Origin: Streptomyces sp. TRM49041
GTDB taxonomy: Bacteria > Actinomycetota > Actinomycetes > Streptomycetales > Streptomycetaceae
Assembly: GCF_008271805.1 (NCBI RefSeq)
Contig: NZ_VSRY01000167.1
Location: 4,900 to 68,899 of the forward strand
Length of the DNA stretch: 64,000 nt
Direction: 5' to 3'
Positions 1 to 7,636 of the stretch are shown here, in pieces (positions within the stretch are counted from its first letter, which is position 1; every line of letters begins with the position of its first letter). The notes under the pieces are model-generated. The model saw only the letters and a program-made list of their open reading frames with translations. It had not been told where the DNA came from and did no database searches. The position numbers were made by a program, and so were the translations under genes.

Positions 1-397
1 TTCCCTTCGGTCTTTCGTGTTTCCAGCTTAGCAGATCCGTTTTCCGTTTCTGCCACCCGCTGGAGCGGGCTGCCGGGCCGCTCTCCGCTTTCGCGTTTCC
101 CTTTCCGGCGATTCCGACTCTATCAGATCCTTTCGGCCCTGATTCCCAGTCAGAGGGTATGTCTTTCCGGCTGTTCGGCCGTTCCGACGTCGTGAACTTT
201 AGCGAATCGGCGAGCCCGACGCTAATCGGGCCCCGTTCTCTCGAACATCGATTCCTCATTTCGCAAAAACGCACGTAAAGCGACGCGACGGCGTGTCGCT
301 CACTGAGAGTGGGTCTTGCGGAATGGCTGCCCGGGGACCGACCGAGGTCGGCGCTCACGTCGGACAACTCGGAGAACACTACGGACGCGGCAAACCA
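1..397. other. Non-coding upstream region, no gene recognised
   Basis: No convincing reading frame was found on either strand. The stretch is less GC-rich than the rest of the window and is rich in TTTCC and TTCCG runs. Two related segments (AGCTTAGCAGATCC near 26-39 and GACTCTATCAGATCC near 116-130) resemble each other, which suggests a degenerate repeated spacer. A short inverted repeat AGCGAC...GTCGCT lies at about 279-300. I cannot assign a function. It may hold the end of a transcript that enters from the left. Confidence 0.4.
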
Positions 398-426
398 CTG
401 TCAACTTGGGTCGCACCCCCTAGCCT
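398..426 (+). promoter_or_regulatory. Predicted vegetative promoter of the trpS leader
   Basis: A -35 element CTGTCA (398-403) is separated by exactly 17 nt from a -10 element TAGCCT (421-426). Six nucleotides separate the -10 from the ATG of the leader peptide at 433, so transcription would start at or within a base of that ATG. The leader mRNA is therefore predicted to be leaderless. A GGAGG at 427-431 lies too close to the ATG to act as its ribosome binding site. Confidence 0.6.
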
Positions 427-432
427 GGAGGC

Positions 433-474
433 ATGACAGCGCATGCGTGCATCCTTCGGTGGTGGGCCGCCTGA
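433..474 (+). CDS. Trp-rich leader peptide (13 aa) upstream of trpS
   Basis: This 13-codon frame, ATG to TGA, reads MTAHACILRWWAA and has two adjacent Trp codons (TGG TGG at 460-465). It sits between a predicted leaderless promoter and a set of mutually exclusive hairpins, ahead of a tryptophanyl-tRNA synthetase gene. This is the classic layout of a ribosome-mediated attenuator. When charged Trp-tRNA is scarce the ribosome should stall on the tandem Trp codons and favour the antiterminator. As I recall, the S. coelicolor orthologue trpRS1 is reported to be controlled by ribosome-mediated attenuation, which agrees with this reading. Confidence 0.8.
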   Translation: MTAHACILRWWAA

Positions 475-527
475 CGGCGGCCGCCCTGACACGTATGCAG
501 ACAACGGCCGCCGCCTCGGCGGCCGTT
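465..527 (+). promoter_or_regulatory. Transcription attenuator with alternative hairpins
   Basis: Three competing helices can be drawn. Segment 1 (465-471) pairs with segment 2 (476-482) over 7 bp and overlaps the end of the leader frame. Segment 2 (476-483, GGCGGCCG) pairs with segment 3 (505-512, CGGCCGCC) over 8 bp and is the antiterminator. Segment 3 (503-512) pairs with segment 4 (518-527) over 10 bp with a 5-nt loop and is the terminator. No U-tract follows, as is common in actinobacteria. A ribosome stalled on the Trp codons at 460-465 would mask segment 1 and favour 2:3 pairing and read-through into trpS. Confidence 0.75.
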
Positions 528-600
528 CGCGTATCTCCCTCCTCCGGGTGGGCCGGCCGCCGATGGCGGCGGTCCCGGCCAGGAGTGAGAGGGAGAGAAC

Positions 601-1602
601 GTGACACGGATCTTCAGCGGGGTGAAGCCGACCGGGCATCTGACGCTGGGCAACTATCTCGGAGCCGTACGGCGGTGGGTCCAGGAGGACCAGCAGCGGG
701 CGGACGCGCTGTTCAGCATCGTGGATCTGCATGCCCTGACCGTGGAGCACGATCCGGCGCGGGTGCGGCGGCTCAGTCGGCAGGCGGCGACGTTGCTCCT
801 CGCGGCGGGGCTCGATCCGGCGCGGTGCACCCTCTTCGTACAGAGCCATGTGGATGAGCACGCGCGGCTGTCATACCTGCTGGAGTGCACGGCCACCGAC
901 GGGGAGATGCGACGGATGGTCCAGTACAAGGAGAAGGCCGGGAGGGAGCGCGATCGGGGCGGGAGCGTACGGCTGTCGCTGCTGACGTACCCGGTGCTGA
1001 TGGCGGCGGACATCCTGGCTTACGAGACCGACGAGGTGCCGGTCGGGGACGACCAGGTGCAGCATGTGGAGCTGACCCGGGATCTCGCCGTGCGGTTCAA
1101 CCAGCGGTACGGGCATACCTTCACCGTTCCGAAGGCCACCCATCCGGCGGTGGGCGCTCGGGTCATGAATCTGCAGGAGCCGACCTCCAAGATGGGGAAG
1201 TCCGACGACAGCGGCCCCGGGATCGTCTATCTGCTCGATGAGCCCGATGTGGTGCGGCGAAAGGTCATGCGGGCCGTCACGGACAGCGGGCGGGATGTCG
1301 TGTACGACCGGGACGAGCGGCCGGGCCTCGCCAATCTGCTGGAGGTGCTCGCGGCCTGTGGGGGCGCGGCGGATCCGGCGGAGGTGGCGAAGGGGTACGC
1401 GTCGTACGGGGCCTTGAAGCGGGATGTCGCGGAGGCCGTGGTGGAGCTGCTGCGGCCGCTTCGGGAGCGGCATGCGGAGCTGGTCGCCGATCCCGCGTAT
1501 GTGGACGGGGTGCTGCGCGACGGGGCCGATCGGGCGCGGGCCATCGCCCGGCCCGTGGTCGACCGTGCGTATCGGGCCATGGGGCTGCTTCCGGCCGGGT
1601 GA
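601..1602 (+). CDS. trpS: Tryptophanyl-tRNA synthetase (TrpRS1 type)
   Basis: This class I aminoacyl-tRNA synthetase charges tRNA-Trp in the cytoplasm. The 333-residue protein has the HIGH-like motif in PTGHLTLGN (residues 10-18) and the KMSKS-like motif as KMGKS (197-201), and its length is normal for bacterial TrpRS. The GTG start is preceded by a GAGGGAGAG ribosome binding site. Residue 9 is Lys where the B. stearothermophilus enzyme has Gln, a position in the indolmycin contact region. The residue aligned with its His43 is still His (residue 44). The Trp attenuator upstream and the Lys9 fit an inducible, antibiotic-tolerant second TrpRS, as in S. coelicolor. Resistance itself is inferred. 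Confidence 0.93.
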   Translation: MTRIFSGVKPTGHLTLGNYLGAVRRWVQEDQQRADALFSIVDLHALTVEHDPARVRRLSRQAATLLLAAGLDPARCTLFVQSHVDEHARLSYLLECTATDGEMRRMVQYKEKAGRERDRGGSVRLSLLTYPVLMAADILAYETDEVPVGDDQVQHVELTRDLAVRFNQRYGHTFTVPKATHPAVGARVMNLQEPTSKMGKSDDSGPGIVYLLDEPDVVRRKVMRAVTDSGRDVVYDRDERPGLANLLEVLAACGGAADPAEVAKGYASYGALKRDVAEAVVELLRPLRERHAELVADPAYVDGVLRDGADRARAIARPVVDRAYRAMGLLPAG

Positions 1603-1635
1603 ACGCCGGGGCGGCGGCCGATGTGCTGCGCCGGA

Positions 1636-1663
1636 GGGCCGGGGTTGTCGTGAGCCCCGGCCC
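1636..1663. terminator. Bidirectional hairpin terminator between trpS and proC
   Basis: A perfect 9-bp inverted repeat (GGGCCGGGG at 1636-1644 and CCCCGGCCC at 1655-1663) encloses a 10-nt loop. It sits in the short gap between the convergent trpS and proC genes. No U-tract is present on either side, so it would be a GC-only terminator of the kind common in Streptomyces. Confidence 0.6.
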
Positions 1664-1672
1664 GGTGGCGCG

Positions 1673-2482
1673 TCAGCCGTTGCCGGAGGCCAGTTCGCGG
1701 CTGCGGTCGCGGGCGGCTTCGAGGGCGGCGATAAGCGCGGCGCGTACGCCGTGGTTCTCCAGCTCGCGGATGGCGCTGATGGTGGTGCCCGCCGGGGAGG
1801 TGACGGCCTCGCGGAGCTTGACCGGGTGTTCGCCGCTGTCGCGGAGCATCACGGCGGCGCCGATGGCGGCCTGGACGATGAGGTCGTGGGCCTGGGCGCG
1901 GGGCAGGCCGAGGAGGATGCCGGCGTCGGTCATGGCCTCGACCAGGAAGTAGAAGTACGCCGGGCCGGAGCCGGAGAGGGCGGTGGCGGCGTCCTGCTGG
2001 GACTCCGGGACGCGGAGTGTCTTGCCGACGCCGCCGAAGATCTCCTCGGTGTGGGCGAGGTGGTCGGCCGTGGCGTGGGTGCCGGCCGAGATGACGGACA
2101 TGCCCTCGTCCACGAGGACGGGGGTGTTCGGCATGACGCGCACGACGGGGGTGTCGGGGGCGAGGCGTTCCTCGATGAACGCGGTGGTGATGCCCGCGGC
2201 GGCGCTGATGACGAGGCGGTCGCGGGTGACGTGGTGGGCGAGTTCGTCGAGGAGTTTGCCCATGTCCTGCGGCTTGACGGCGAGGATGAGGGTGTCGGCC
2301 CGCTTGGCCGCGTCGGCGTTGGAGACGGCCTCGACGCCGTACCGGGCCCGGAGCTCCTCGGCGCGTTCGGGGCGGCGGGCGGTGACCAGGAGGTGGGCGG
2401 TGGGCCAGCCGGCCCGGATCATGCCGCTCAGGAGCGCCTCGCCGATCTTTCCGGTGCCGAGGACCGCGACTGTCTGGGTCAT
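1673..2482 (-). CDS. proC: Pyrroline-5-carboxylate reductase
   Basis: ProC catalyses the last step of proline synthesis, the NAD(P)H-dependent reduction of pyrroline-5-carboxylate. The 269-residue protein opens with a Rossmann segment, MTQTVAVLGTGKIGEALLSG. It carries family blocks ending in AVKPQD and ISAAAGITT, then VRVMPNTPVLV, then the C-terminal ALSGSGPAYFYFLVEAM signature. I chose ATG at 2482 over the in-frame GTG at 2494 because a GAGGTG ribosome binding site lies 9 nt upstream of the ATG and overlaps the GTG. It converges on trpS and follows an ABC exporter on the same strand. Confidence 0.93.
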   Translation of the reverse strand: MTQTVAVLGTGKIGEALLSGMIRAGWPTAHLLVTARRPERAEELRARYGVEAVSNADAAKRADTLILAVKPQDMGKLLDELAHHVTRDRLVISAAAGITTAFIEERLAPDTPVVRVMPNTPVLVDEGMSVISAGTHATADHLAHTEEIFGGVGKTLRVPESQQDAATALSGSGPAYFYFLVEAMTDAGILLGLPRAQAHDLIVQAAIGAAVMLRDSGEHPVKLREAVTSPAGTTISAIRELENHGVRAALIAALEAARDRSRELASGNG

Positions 2483-2588
2483 TGCTCTGCTCACCTCGCC
2501 GTGGGGTACGTGCCTGTCGCCATCCTTCCACCGGGTGGGGGGGTGGTGGTGTGGCTGTCCGATGGGCGGTACGGCGCGGCGGTACGGC

Positions 2589-3326
2589 TCACGCCGTGCG
2601 GCGACGGAGGGTCGCGGCGCCCAGGACGAGGACCAGGAGGGCGCAGGCGGCGACGATGAGGACGTCGCGGATGAAGTCGCCGGTGACGTCCGTGTGGCGG
2701 AGTACCTCGTTCATGCCGTCGACGGCGTACGACATGGGCAGGAAGTCGGAGATGGTTTCGAGGGCGGGATGCATCTTGTCGCGGGGCGTGAACAGGCCGC
2801 ACAGGAGCAGCTGCGGGAAGATCACCGCCGGCATGAACTGGACGGCCTGGAACTCGGAGGCGGCGAACGCCGAGACGAAGAGGCCGAGCGCGGTGCCGAG
2901 GAGCGCGTCGAGCAGGGCGACCAGGAGCAGCAGCCACGGGGAGCCGATCACGTCGAGGCCGAGGGCCCAGAGGGCGACGGCGGTGGCGACGACCGACTGG
3001 ACGATGGCGATGAGGCCGAAGGCGAGGGCGTAGCCGGCGATGAGGTCGGCCTTGCCCAGGGGCATGGCGAGGAGTCGTTCGAGAGTGCCCGAGGTGCGTT
3101 CGCGCAGGGTGGCGATCGAGGTCACCAGGAACATGGTGATCAGCGGGAAGATGCCGAGCAGTGACGCGCCGATGTTGTCGAAGACCTGCGGGCTGCCGTC
3201 GAAGACGTACCGGAGCAGGGTGATCATCAGCACCGGGACGAGGAGCATCAGGGCGATGGTCCGGGGGTCGTGGCGGAGCTGACGCAGGACGCGGGCGGCG
3301 GTGGCGAGTGTGCGGGAGCCGTTCAT
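2589..3326 (-). CDS. ABC-2 type transporter permease
   Basis: This is an integral membrane subunit of a DrrB/NodJ-like ABC-2 exporter, 245 residues. About six hydrophobic segments are visible, starting with TIALMLLVPVLMITLLRYVF and ending with DVLIVAACALLVLVLGAATL. The segment FLVTSIATLRERTSGTLERL matches the conserved ABC-2 region. The ATG at 3326 overlaps the stop of the upstream ATPase gene (ATGA), so the two are translationally coupled. Such pairs export drugs or lipids. The substrate cannot be read from the sequence. Confidence 0.85.
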   Translation of the reverse strand: MNGSRTLATAARVLRQLRHDPRTIALMLLVPVLMITLLRYVFDGSPQVFDNIGASLLGIFPLITMFLVTSIATLRERTSGTLERLLAMPLGKADLIAGYALAFGLIAIVQSVVATAVALWALGLDVIGSPWLLLLVALLDALLGTALGLFVSAFAASEFQAVQFMPAVIFPQLLLCGLFTPRDKMHPALETISDFLPMSYAVDGMNEVLRHTDVTGDFIRDVLIVAACALLVLVLGAATLRRRTA

Positions 3327-4108
3327 CGGTGGTCCTCGGGGTGGACGGGGGCCGTCGCCATGGCGTTGGCCGTGTCGACCAGGTGGAGGAAGGCGGCCTC
3401 GACGGTGGGCGTGTCGTTGCGGCGGCGGAGGGCGTCGGGGGTGTCGTCGGCGAGGATCTCGCCCTCGCGCATGAGAAGGAGGCGGTGGCAGCGCTCGGCC
3501 TCGTCCATGGCGTGGGAGGAGATGAGGAGGGTGGCGCCGCGGTCCGCGGCGATGTGGTGGAAGAGGTCCCACAGGTCGCGTCGGAGTACGGGGTCGAGGC
3601 CGACGGTCGGCTCGTCGAGGACGAGGAGCTCGGGGGCGCCGAGGAGAGCGACGGCGAGGGAGGCGCGGCTGCGCTGGCCGCCGGAGAGGTTGCCCGCGAG
3701 GGCGTCGGCGTGGTCGGTGAGGTCGACGTCGGTGATGGCGCGGGTGACGGCTTCGGCGCGGGCGTCGCGGTGGCGGCGGCCGGGCTGGAGCACGGCGGCG
3801 AAGTAGGCGAGATTCTGGCGGACGGTCAGGTCGTCGTGGACGGAAGGGGCCTGGGTGACGTAGCCGATGCGGCGGCGGAGGGTGGGGTCGCCCGCAGGGC
3901 GGCCGAGTACGACGAGGCTGCCGGTGACCTTGGCCTGGGTGCCGACGATGGCGCGCATCAGGGTGGATTTGCCGCAGCCGGAGGGTCCGAGGAGGCCGGT
4001 GATCTGCCCGGGGGGTACGGAGAAGTCGAGGCCGCGCAGGACGGTGCGGGTTCCTCGTACGACGGTGAGGCCACGGGCTTCGATGGCTGCACCGGAGGAA
4101 TTCATCAT
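3323..4108 (-). CDS. ABC transporter ATP-binding protein (DrrA-like)
   Basis: This is the nucleotide-binding subunit of the ABC-2 exporter encoded with the downstream permease, 261 residues. The Walker A is GPSGCGKST (41-49), followed by the ABC signature LSGGQRSR, the Walker B LLVLDEPTVGLDP and the switch histidine in LLISSHAMDE. Two ATGs lie in tandem at the start (4108 and 4105). No Shine-Dalgarno sequence precedes them. Instead a good -35/-10 pair ends 7 nt upstream, so a leaderless transcript starting at the first ATG is likely. An 18-bp perfect palindrome covers the start codons. No regulator gene is adjacent. Confidence 0.88.
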   Translation of the reverse strand: MMNSSGAAIEARGLTVVRGTRTVLRGLDFSVPPGQITGLLGPSGCGKSTLMRAIVGTQAKVTGSLVVLGRPAGDPTLRRRIGYVTQAPSVHDDLTVRQNLAYFAAVLQPGRRHRDARAEAVTRAITDVDLTDHADALAGNLSGGQRSRASLAVALLGAPELLVLDEPTVGLDPVLRRDLWDLFHHIAADRGATLLISSHAMDEAERCHRLLLMREGEILADDTPDALRRRNDTPTVEAAFLHLVDTANAMATAPVHPEDHR

Positions 4109-4144
4109 GCGATGAATAATGGACGCGGGGGTGCCGGGCGTCAA
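4100..4144 (-). promoter_or_regulatory. Leaderless promoter with palindromic operator
   Basis: On the minus strand a -35 TTGACG (4144-4139), a 17-nt spacer and a -10 CATTAT (4121-4116) end 7 nt before the ATG at 4108, placing transcription start on the start codon. A perfect inverted repeat, ATTCATC-N4-GATGAAT (4100-4117), overlaps the predicted +1 and both ATGs. Its size and position suit a dimeric repressor of TetR, GntR or MarR type. Which protein binds it is unknown. Confidence 0.6.
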
Positions 4145-4230
4145 GGGGGCGCGGGGGGGGCGGAAGCCCGGGCGTGGGGTGTGGTGTCGCGAGGGCGCTC
4201 GGTGGGGGATCGCGAGGACGCCGGCTGCGG

Positions 4231-4773
4231 CTAGGGGCGCTTGGGCCTCTTCTTGCGGGCCGCCGGGTTGCCGGTGCGGGTGGCTCGGCGCTTCTCGTAC
4301 TGGGCGCGGGCCGTCTCGTACTCGGTGCGCAGGAGCTTCTCGCCGGGGGCCTCGGTGAGGGAGCGGACGGCGTACGCGAGGAGGGAGCCGATGAAGCCGA
4401 TGGCCTTCAGACTGCGCAGCGCGTCGTCGCGGGCCGGGTCGGCCGGGCGGCGGGTGAAGCCCTCCCACGTCTTGCGGAACGCGATGGCGGTGCAGACGGC
4501 GAACATGACGACGACCAGGCCGTTGACGAAACCGCCGACCTGGGCGATGGCCAGGCCCTCGTAGGCGAAGCGCAGGAGGAGTGTGCCCGCGACGGACGCG
4601 GCGAGGGAGCCGACGGCGACACCGGCACGCCGCAGCCCGTACCCGCCGTCGTGGCCGACCCAGGTCGTGCCGAAGAAGCGGAGGGGCTCGGGCTGCGGGC
4701 CGCCGGTGGTGCGGGCCGGGCGCGTGGTGTCGGCGGTGCCGGCGGTGTCGGCGGTGTCCCTCGGGTCGTTCAC
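4231..4773 (-). CDS. Putative integral membrane protein, function unknown
   Basis: This 180-residue protein has an acidic, Thr/Asp-rich N-terminus of about 40 residues. It then shows two or three hydrophobic segments (AGVAVGSLAASVAGTLLLRF, FVNGLVVVMFAVCTAIAF and a weaker AIGFIGSLLAYAV). A strongly basic tail ends in AARKKRPKRP. No enzyme motif was recognised. Codon use matches the neighbours and the pattern is that of a conserved Streptomyces membrane protein. It lies downstream of the SH3b gene on the same strand, about 45 bp away. Confidence 0.65.
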   Translation of the reverse strand: MNDPRDTADTAGTADTTRPARTTGGPQPEPLRFFGTTWVGHDGGYGLRRAGVAVGSLAASVAGTLLLRFAYEGLAIAQVGGFVNGLVVVMFAVCTAIAFRKTWEGFTRRPADPARDDALRSLKAIGFIGSLLAYAVRSLTEAPGEKLLRTEYETARAQYEKRRATRTGNPAARKKRPKRP

Positions 4774-4818
4774 GGGGCGATTATCACCCGGTGCCCGGGG
4801 CGGCCGTCGTGGTGGGCG

Positions 4819-5082
4819 TCAGGCGCAGCGCACGGTCACGTAGCCGTCGCTGCCGGTCCTCACATACGCGTCCGAGACGTACTGGCCGTTGCCGATGTTG
4901 TCCCAGATGTTCGACGTGCCGTACGTGCCCGTGACCCACTGGCCGGGCGTCTGGCAGTTGACGGGCACGCTGACGCCCTCGGGCAGCACCTTCACGATGC
5001 CGTAGTTCGTGCCCGGGCCGCTGCGGACATTGAGCCGGACGCCCGGTGCGACCGGGTAGCGCTTGACCGAGTAGGTCTCCAT
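4819..5082 (-). CDS. Small bacterial SH3 domain protein
   Basis: This 87-residue protein is almost entirely one SH3b-like domain. The diagnostic segment is LNVRSGPGTNYGIVKVLPEG near residues 18-37, followed by a W-containing beta strand (GQWVTGTYG) and a C-terminal strand ending in VTVRCA. Such domains bind cell-wall peptides in secreted hydrolases. No signal peptide is visible here, so the protein is either cytoplasmic or exported by another route. The start has a GGGGGAGA ribosome binding site. Two Cys residues could form a disulfide. Confidence 0.72.
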   Translation of the reverse strand: METYSVKRYPVAPGVRLNVRSGPGTNYGIVKVLPEGVSVPVNCQTPGQWVTGTYGTSNIWDNIGNGQYVSDAYVRTGSDGYVTVRCA

Positions 5083-5242
5083 GGTGATCTCCCCCCGTGA
5101 GGCTCCCGCCGGATGCGGACGCTTCGAAAAGGGAGGCTAACAAGCCACACCGACATCGCACGCGTCATCGACTAGGCTCCGTGCGTCGCGTGTGCGCCGG
5201 TCGTGCGCGCCGCGTCCGAGCGAGCACACACGGGGGTGGACG

Positions 5243-7450
5243 ATGCCGCCGCTGCGCAGCACCGGGCCCGTACCGGAAGCGGAGTATCCGGAGTACGCCG
5301 GCAGATACCGGCTGGAGGAGTGCCTGGGCTCGGGTGGCATGGGGGTCGTCCGGCTGGCCACCTCGGACTCCGGGCTGCGTCTCGCGGTGAAGGTCGTGCA
5401 CCGGGAACACGCGGCGGACCCCGAGTTCAGAGCTCGTTTCCGGCAGGAGGTCAGCGCTGCCAGGCGGGTCAGCGGGGCCTTCACCGCGCCTGTCGTGGAC
5501 GCCGATCCGGAGGCCGTACGGCCTTGGATGGCGACGCTGTTCATCGACGGTCCGACGCTGTCGGAACGGGTGAAGCGGAACGGGCCGCTGGGCGCGGAGG
5601 AGCTGCGCAGGCTGGGCGCCGGACTGGCGGAGGCGCTGCGCGACATCCACCGCGCCGGGGTGGTCCACCGGGACCTCAAGCCGAGCAATGTGCTGCTTGC
5701 GTCGGACGGGCCCAAAGTCATCGACTTCGGGATCTCGCGACCGACGGACAGCGATGTGCGTACGGAGACCGGGAAGCTGATCGGGACGCCGCCGTTCATG
5801 GCGCCGGAGCAGTTCCAGCGGCCCCGGGACGTCGGGCCGGCGGCGGATGTGTTCGCGATGGGCGCGGTCCTGGTGCACGCGGCGACCGGGCGGGGGCCGT
5901 TCGACTCGAACAGTCCCTATGTGGTGGCGTACCAGGTCGTCCACAACGAGCCGGATCTCGCGGGGGTGCCGGAGGAGCTGGCGCCGCTGTTGACGCGATG
6001 CCTGGCGAAGGACCCGGCGGAGCGGCCCACGCCGGGGGAGGTGATGGGGGCGCTGCGGGTGGCGGCGGAGGAGTGGTCCGGGTCGCGGGTGCCGGCGCAG
6101 CGGGCGGGGGGTGGTGGAGTCGCTTCCGCGGGTGGTGGCTCCTCCGCGGGTGGTGGCTCTGCGTCCGGTGGAGCTGCGTCCGGTGGAGCTGCGTCCGGTG
6201 CGGGGGTGGATGGTGCCTCCGTGGGTCCGGGCTCGGCGCGCGAGCCGGCCGACGGGCGTAAGGGGCGGCGGCGGGGGTTCGTCTGGGGCGGTGCCGCTAC
6301 GGCGCTGGCCGGCGCCGCGGTGGGGGCGGTGTTCGCCGTGCAGGGCGTCGGTGGGCGTGCCGCGGTGCGGGATGCCGGGCCCGCCGCCGTCGCGGAGACG
6401 TTCCGGGCCTGGGCGGTGCCCCTGAGCGCGGGCGGCGAGGGGACCCGGCCGCCCGTCTGTGCCGCCGCCGACGGCGCGTTGTACTGCGCGGCGCCCGGGA
6501 TCAAGGCCGCGCGGCTGGGGCCGGCCGACGGGGCGCTCGCCTGGTCGGTGCCCGCCGGGCCGGGCGGGGGCGCGTCGGGCGAGGGCGCCGCGCCGGTGCT
6601 GTCCGGCGGGCTGCTGCACGTGGTCGCCGCGGGCGGCAGTCGGCTGGAGGCCCTCGATCCCGGGTCGGGCGCCGTGCGGTGGGGCGTCGACCTCGCCTCG
6701 TACGCGCAGGTCGTGCACAGCGGCGACGTGGCGCTGATGGTCCGCGCCGACGGGCGGGTGCGGGCGCTGGACGGCTCCGACGGCGGTGAGCTCTGGACGG
6801 GCCGGCCGGCCGCGCGGGGTGCGCAGTGGATGGCCGCCGGGCCGGGGGGCGGTCCGGTGTACGCCGTGGCGGTCGCCGGGGACGGGGCCTCGACGCTGGT
6901 CAGCGCGGTCGACCCGGCCGACGGCGGCGTGCTGTGGCAGAAGCGGCTGAAGGGGTCGCTGTCTCCCGTACAGGCCACGGACGGGGCGCTGGTGTTGTTG
7001 TCCGCGGACAAGGACCTGTTCACCGACGCGGTGGTACGGCTGGACACCGGTGACCGGAGCTCGCGGAGGGTCGCGCTGACGGCTCCGTCCGATCAGGCGC
7101 AGGCGGTGGTGGACGGGGACACCGTGTACGTCGTGGGGTCGGGCGGGTCGCTCGCCGCGGTCGACCTGACCGCGTCGGGGCGGCGGGAGCGGTGGCGGCT
7201 GGAGACCGGGGCGGCCCGGGTGTCGCGGCCTGTGGTGGCGGAGGGGCGCGTGTTCCTGATGGCGGGGGACGGGCGGTTGTTGGGCGTGGATGGCGAACGG
7301 GGGGTGCTGGTGGGGCAGACCGGTCCTCGGATGGGCGGTGGGCGGCTGACGTTCGTGCCGTTACTGCCTGCGCCTGTTGTCGTGGACGGGAAGGTCTATG
7401 GGGCGGCGCCGGACGGGGTGGTGTTCTCGGCGGACCCCGCGGGGTGGTGA
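5243..7450 (+). CDS. Membrane Ser/Thr protein kinase with PQQ-type beta-propeller
   Basis: This is a Hanks-type kinase of 735 residues. The N-terminal catalytic domain shows the glycine loop GSGGMG (29-34), the ATP-binding Lys50, HRDLKPSN with catalytic Asp144, DFG (161-163) and the activation-segment end GTPPFMAPEQ. A Gly/Ser/Ala-rich linker made of short repeats (about 290-335) leads to one transmembrane helix near 346-370. The outer half has repeated PQQ or WD-like blades with signatures such as DGALYC, LDPGSGAVRWG and ALDGSDGGELW. The layout suggests an extracytoplasmic ligand sensor. The ATG at 5243 was chosen because the kinase fold begins shortly after it. Confidence 0.88.
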   Translation: MPPLRSTGPVPEAEYPEYAGRYRLEECLGSGGMGVVRLATSDSGLRLAVKVVHREHAADPEFRARFRQEVSAARRVSGAFTAPVVDADPEAVRPWMATLFIDGPTLSERVKRNGPLGAEELRRLGAGLAEALRDIHRAGVVHRDLKPSNVLLASDGPKVIDFGISRPTDSDVRTETGKLIGTPPFMAPEQFQRPRDVGPAADVFAMGAVLVHAATGRGPFDSNSPYVVAYQVVHNEPDLAGVPEELAPLLTRCLAKDPAERPTPGEVMGALRVAAEEWSGSRVPAQRAGGGGVASAGGGSSAGGGSASGGAASGGAASGAGVDGASVGPGSAREPADGRKGRRRGFVWGGAATALAGAAVGAVFAVQGVGGRAAVRDAGPAAVAETFRAWAVPLSAGGEGTRPPVCAAADGALYCAAPGIKAARLGPADGALAWSVPAGPGGGASGEGAAPVLSGGLLHVVAAGGSRLEALDPGSGAVRWGVDLASYAQVVHSGDVALMVRADGRVRALDGSDGGELWTGRPAARGAQWMAAGPGGGPVYAVAVAGDGASTLVSAVDPADGGVLWQKRLKGSLSPVQATDGALVLLSADKDLFTDAVVRLDTGDRSSRRVALTAPSDQAQAVVDGDTVYVVGSGGSLAAVDLTASGRRERWRLETGAARVSRPVVAEGRVFLMAGDGRLLGVDGERGVLVGQTGPRMGGGRLTFVPLLPAPVVVDGKVYGAAPDGVVFSADPAGW

Positions 7451-7636
7451 AGTGCGGGGGCCGCCGGCCTCTGCCACCCCTGTCCGGTGGGCGCCGCACC
7501 GGCGGGAGAGGCCGTGCGGGGTCGCCCCCGCGGATGTCGGCGGCGCCCGGACGGACCGGGCCGCAGCGGCCCACAAGGGGACCCCTGCGACCTGGCCGGG
7601 CCTTGAGCAAAAGGGCGGTGCGCCGACCCCGAATCG

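Noticed and set aside
427..431. GGAGG as the ribosome binding site of the trp leader peptide
   Set aside because: It ends 1 nt before the ATG, too close for initiation, and would lie upstream of the predicted transcription start.
1683..3164. Plus-strand frames of 200-400 codons opposite proC and the ABC permease
   Set aside because: They are antisense shadows of well-supported genes and show no domain, signal or ribosome binding site.
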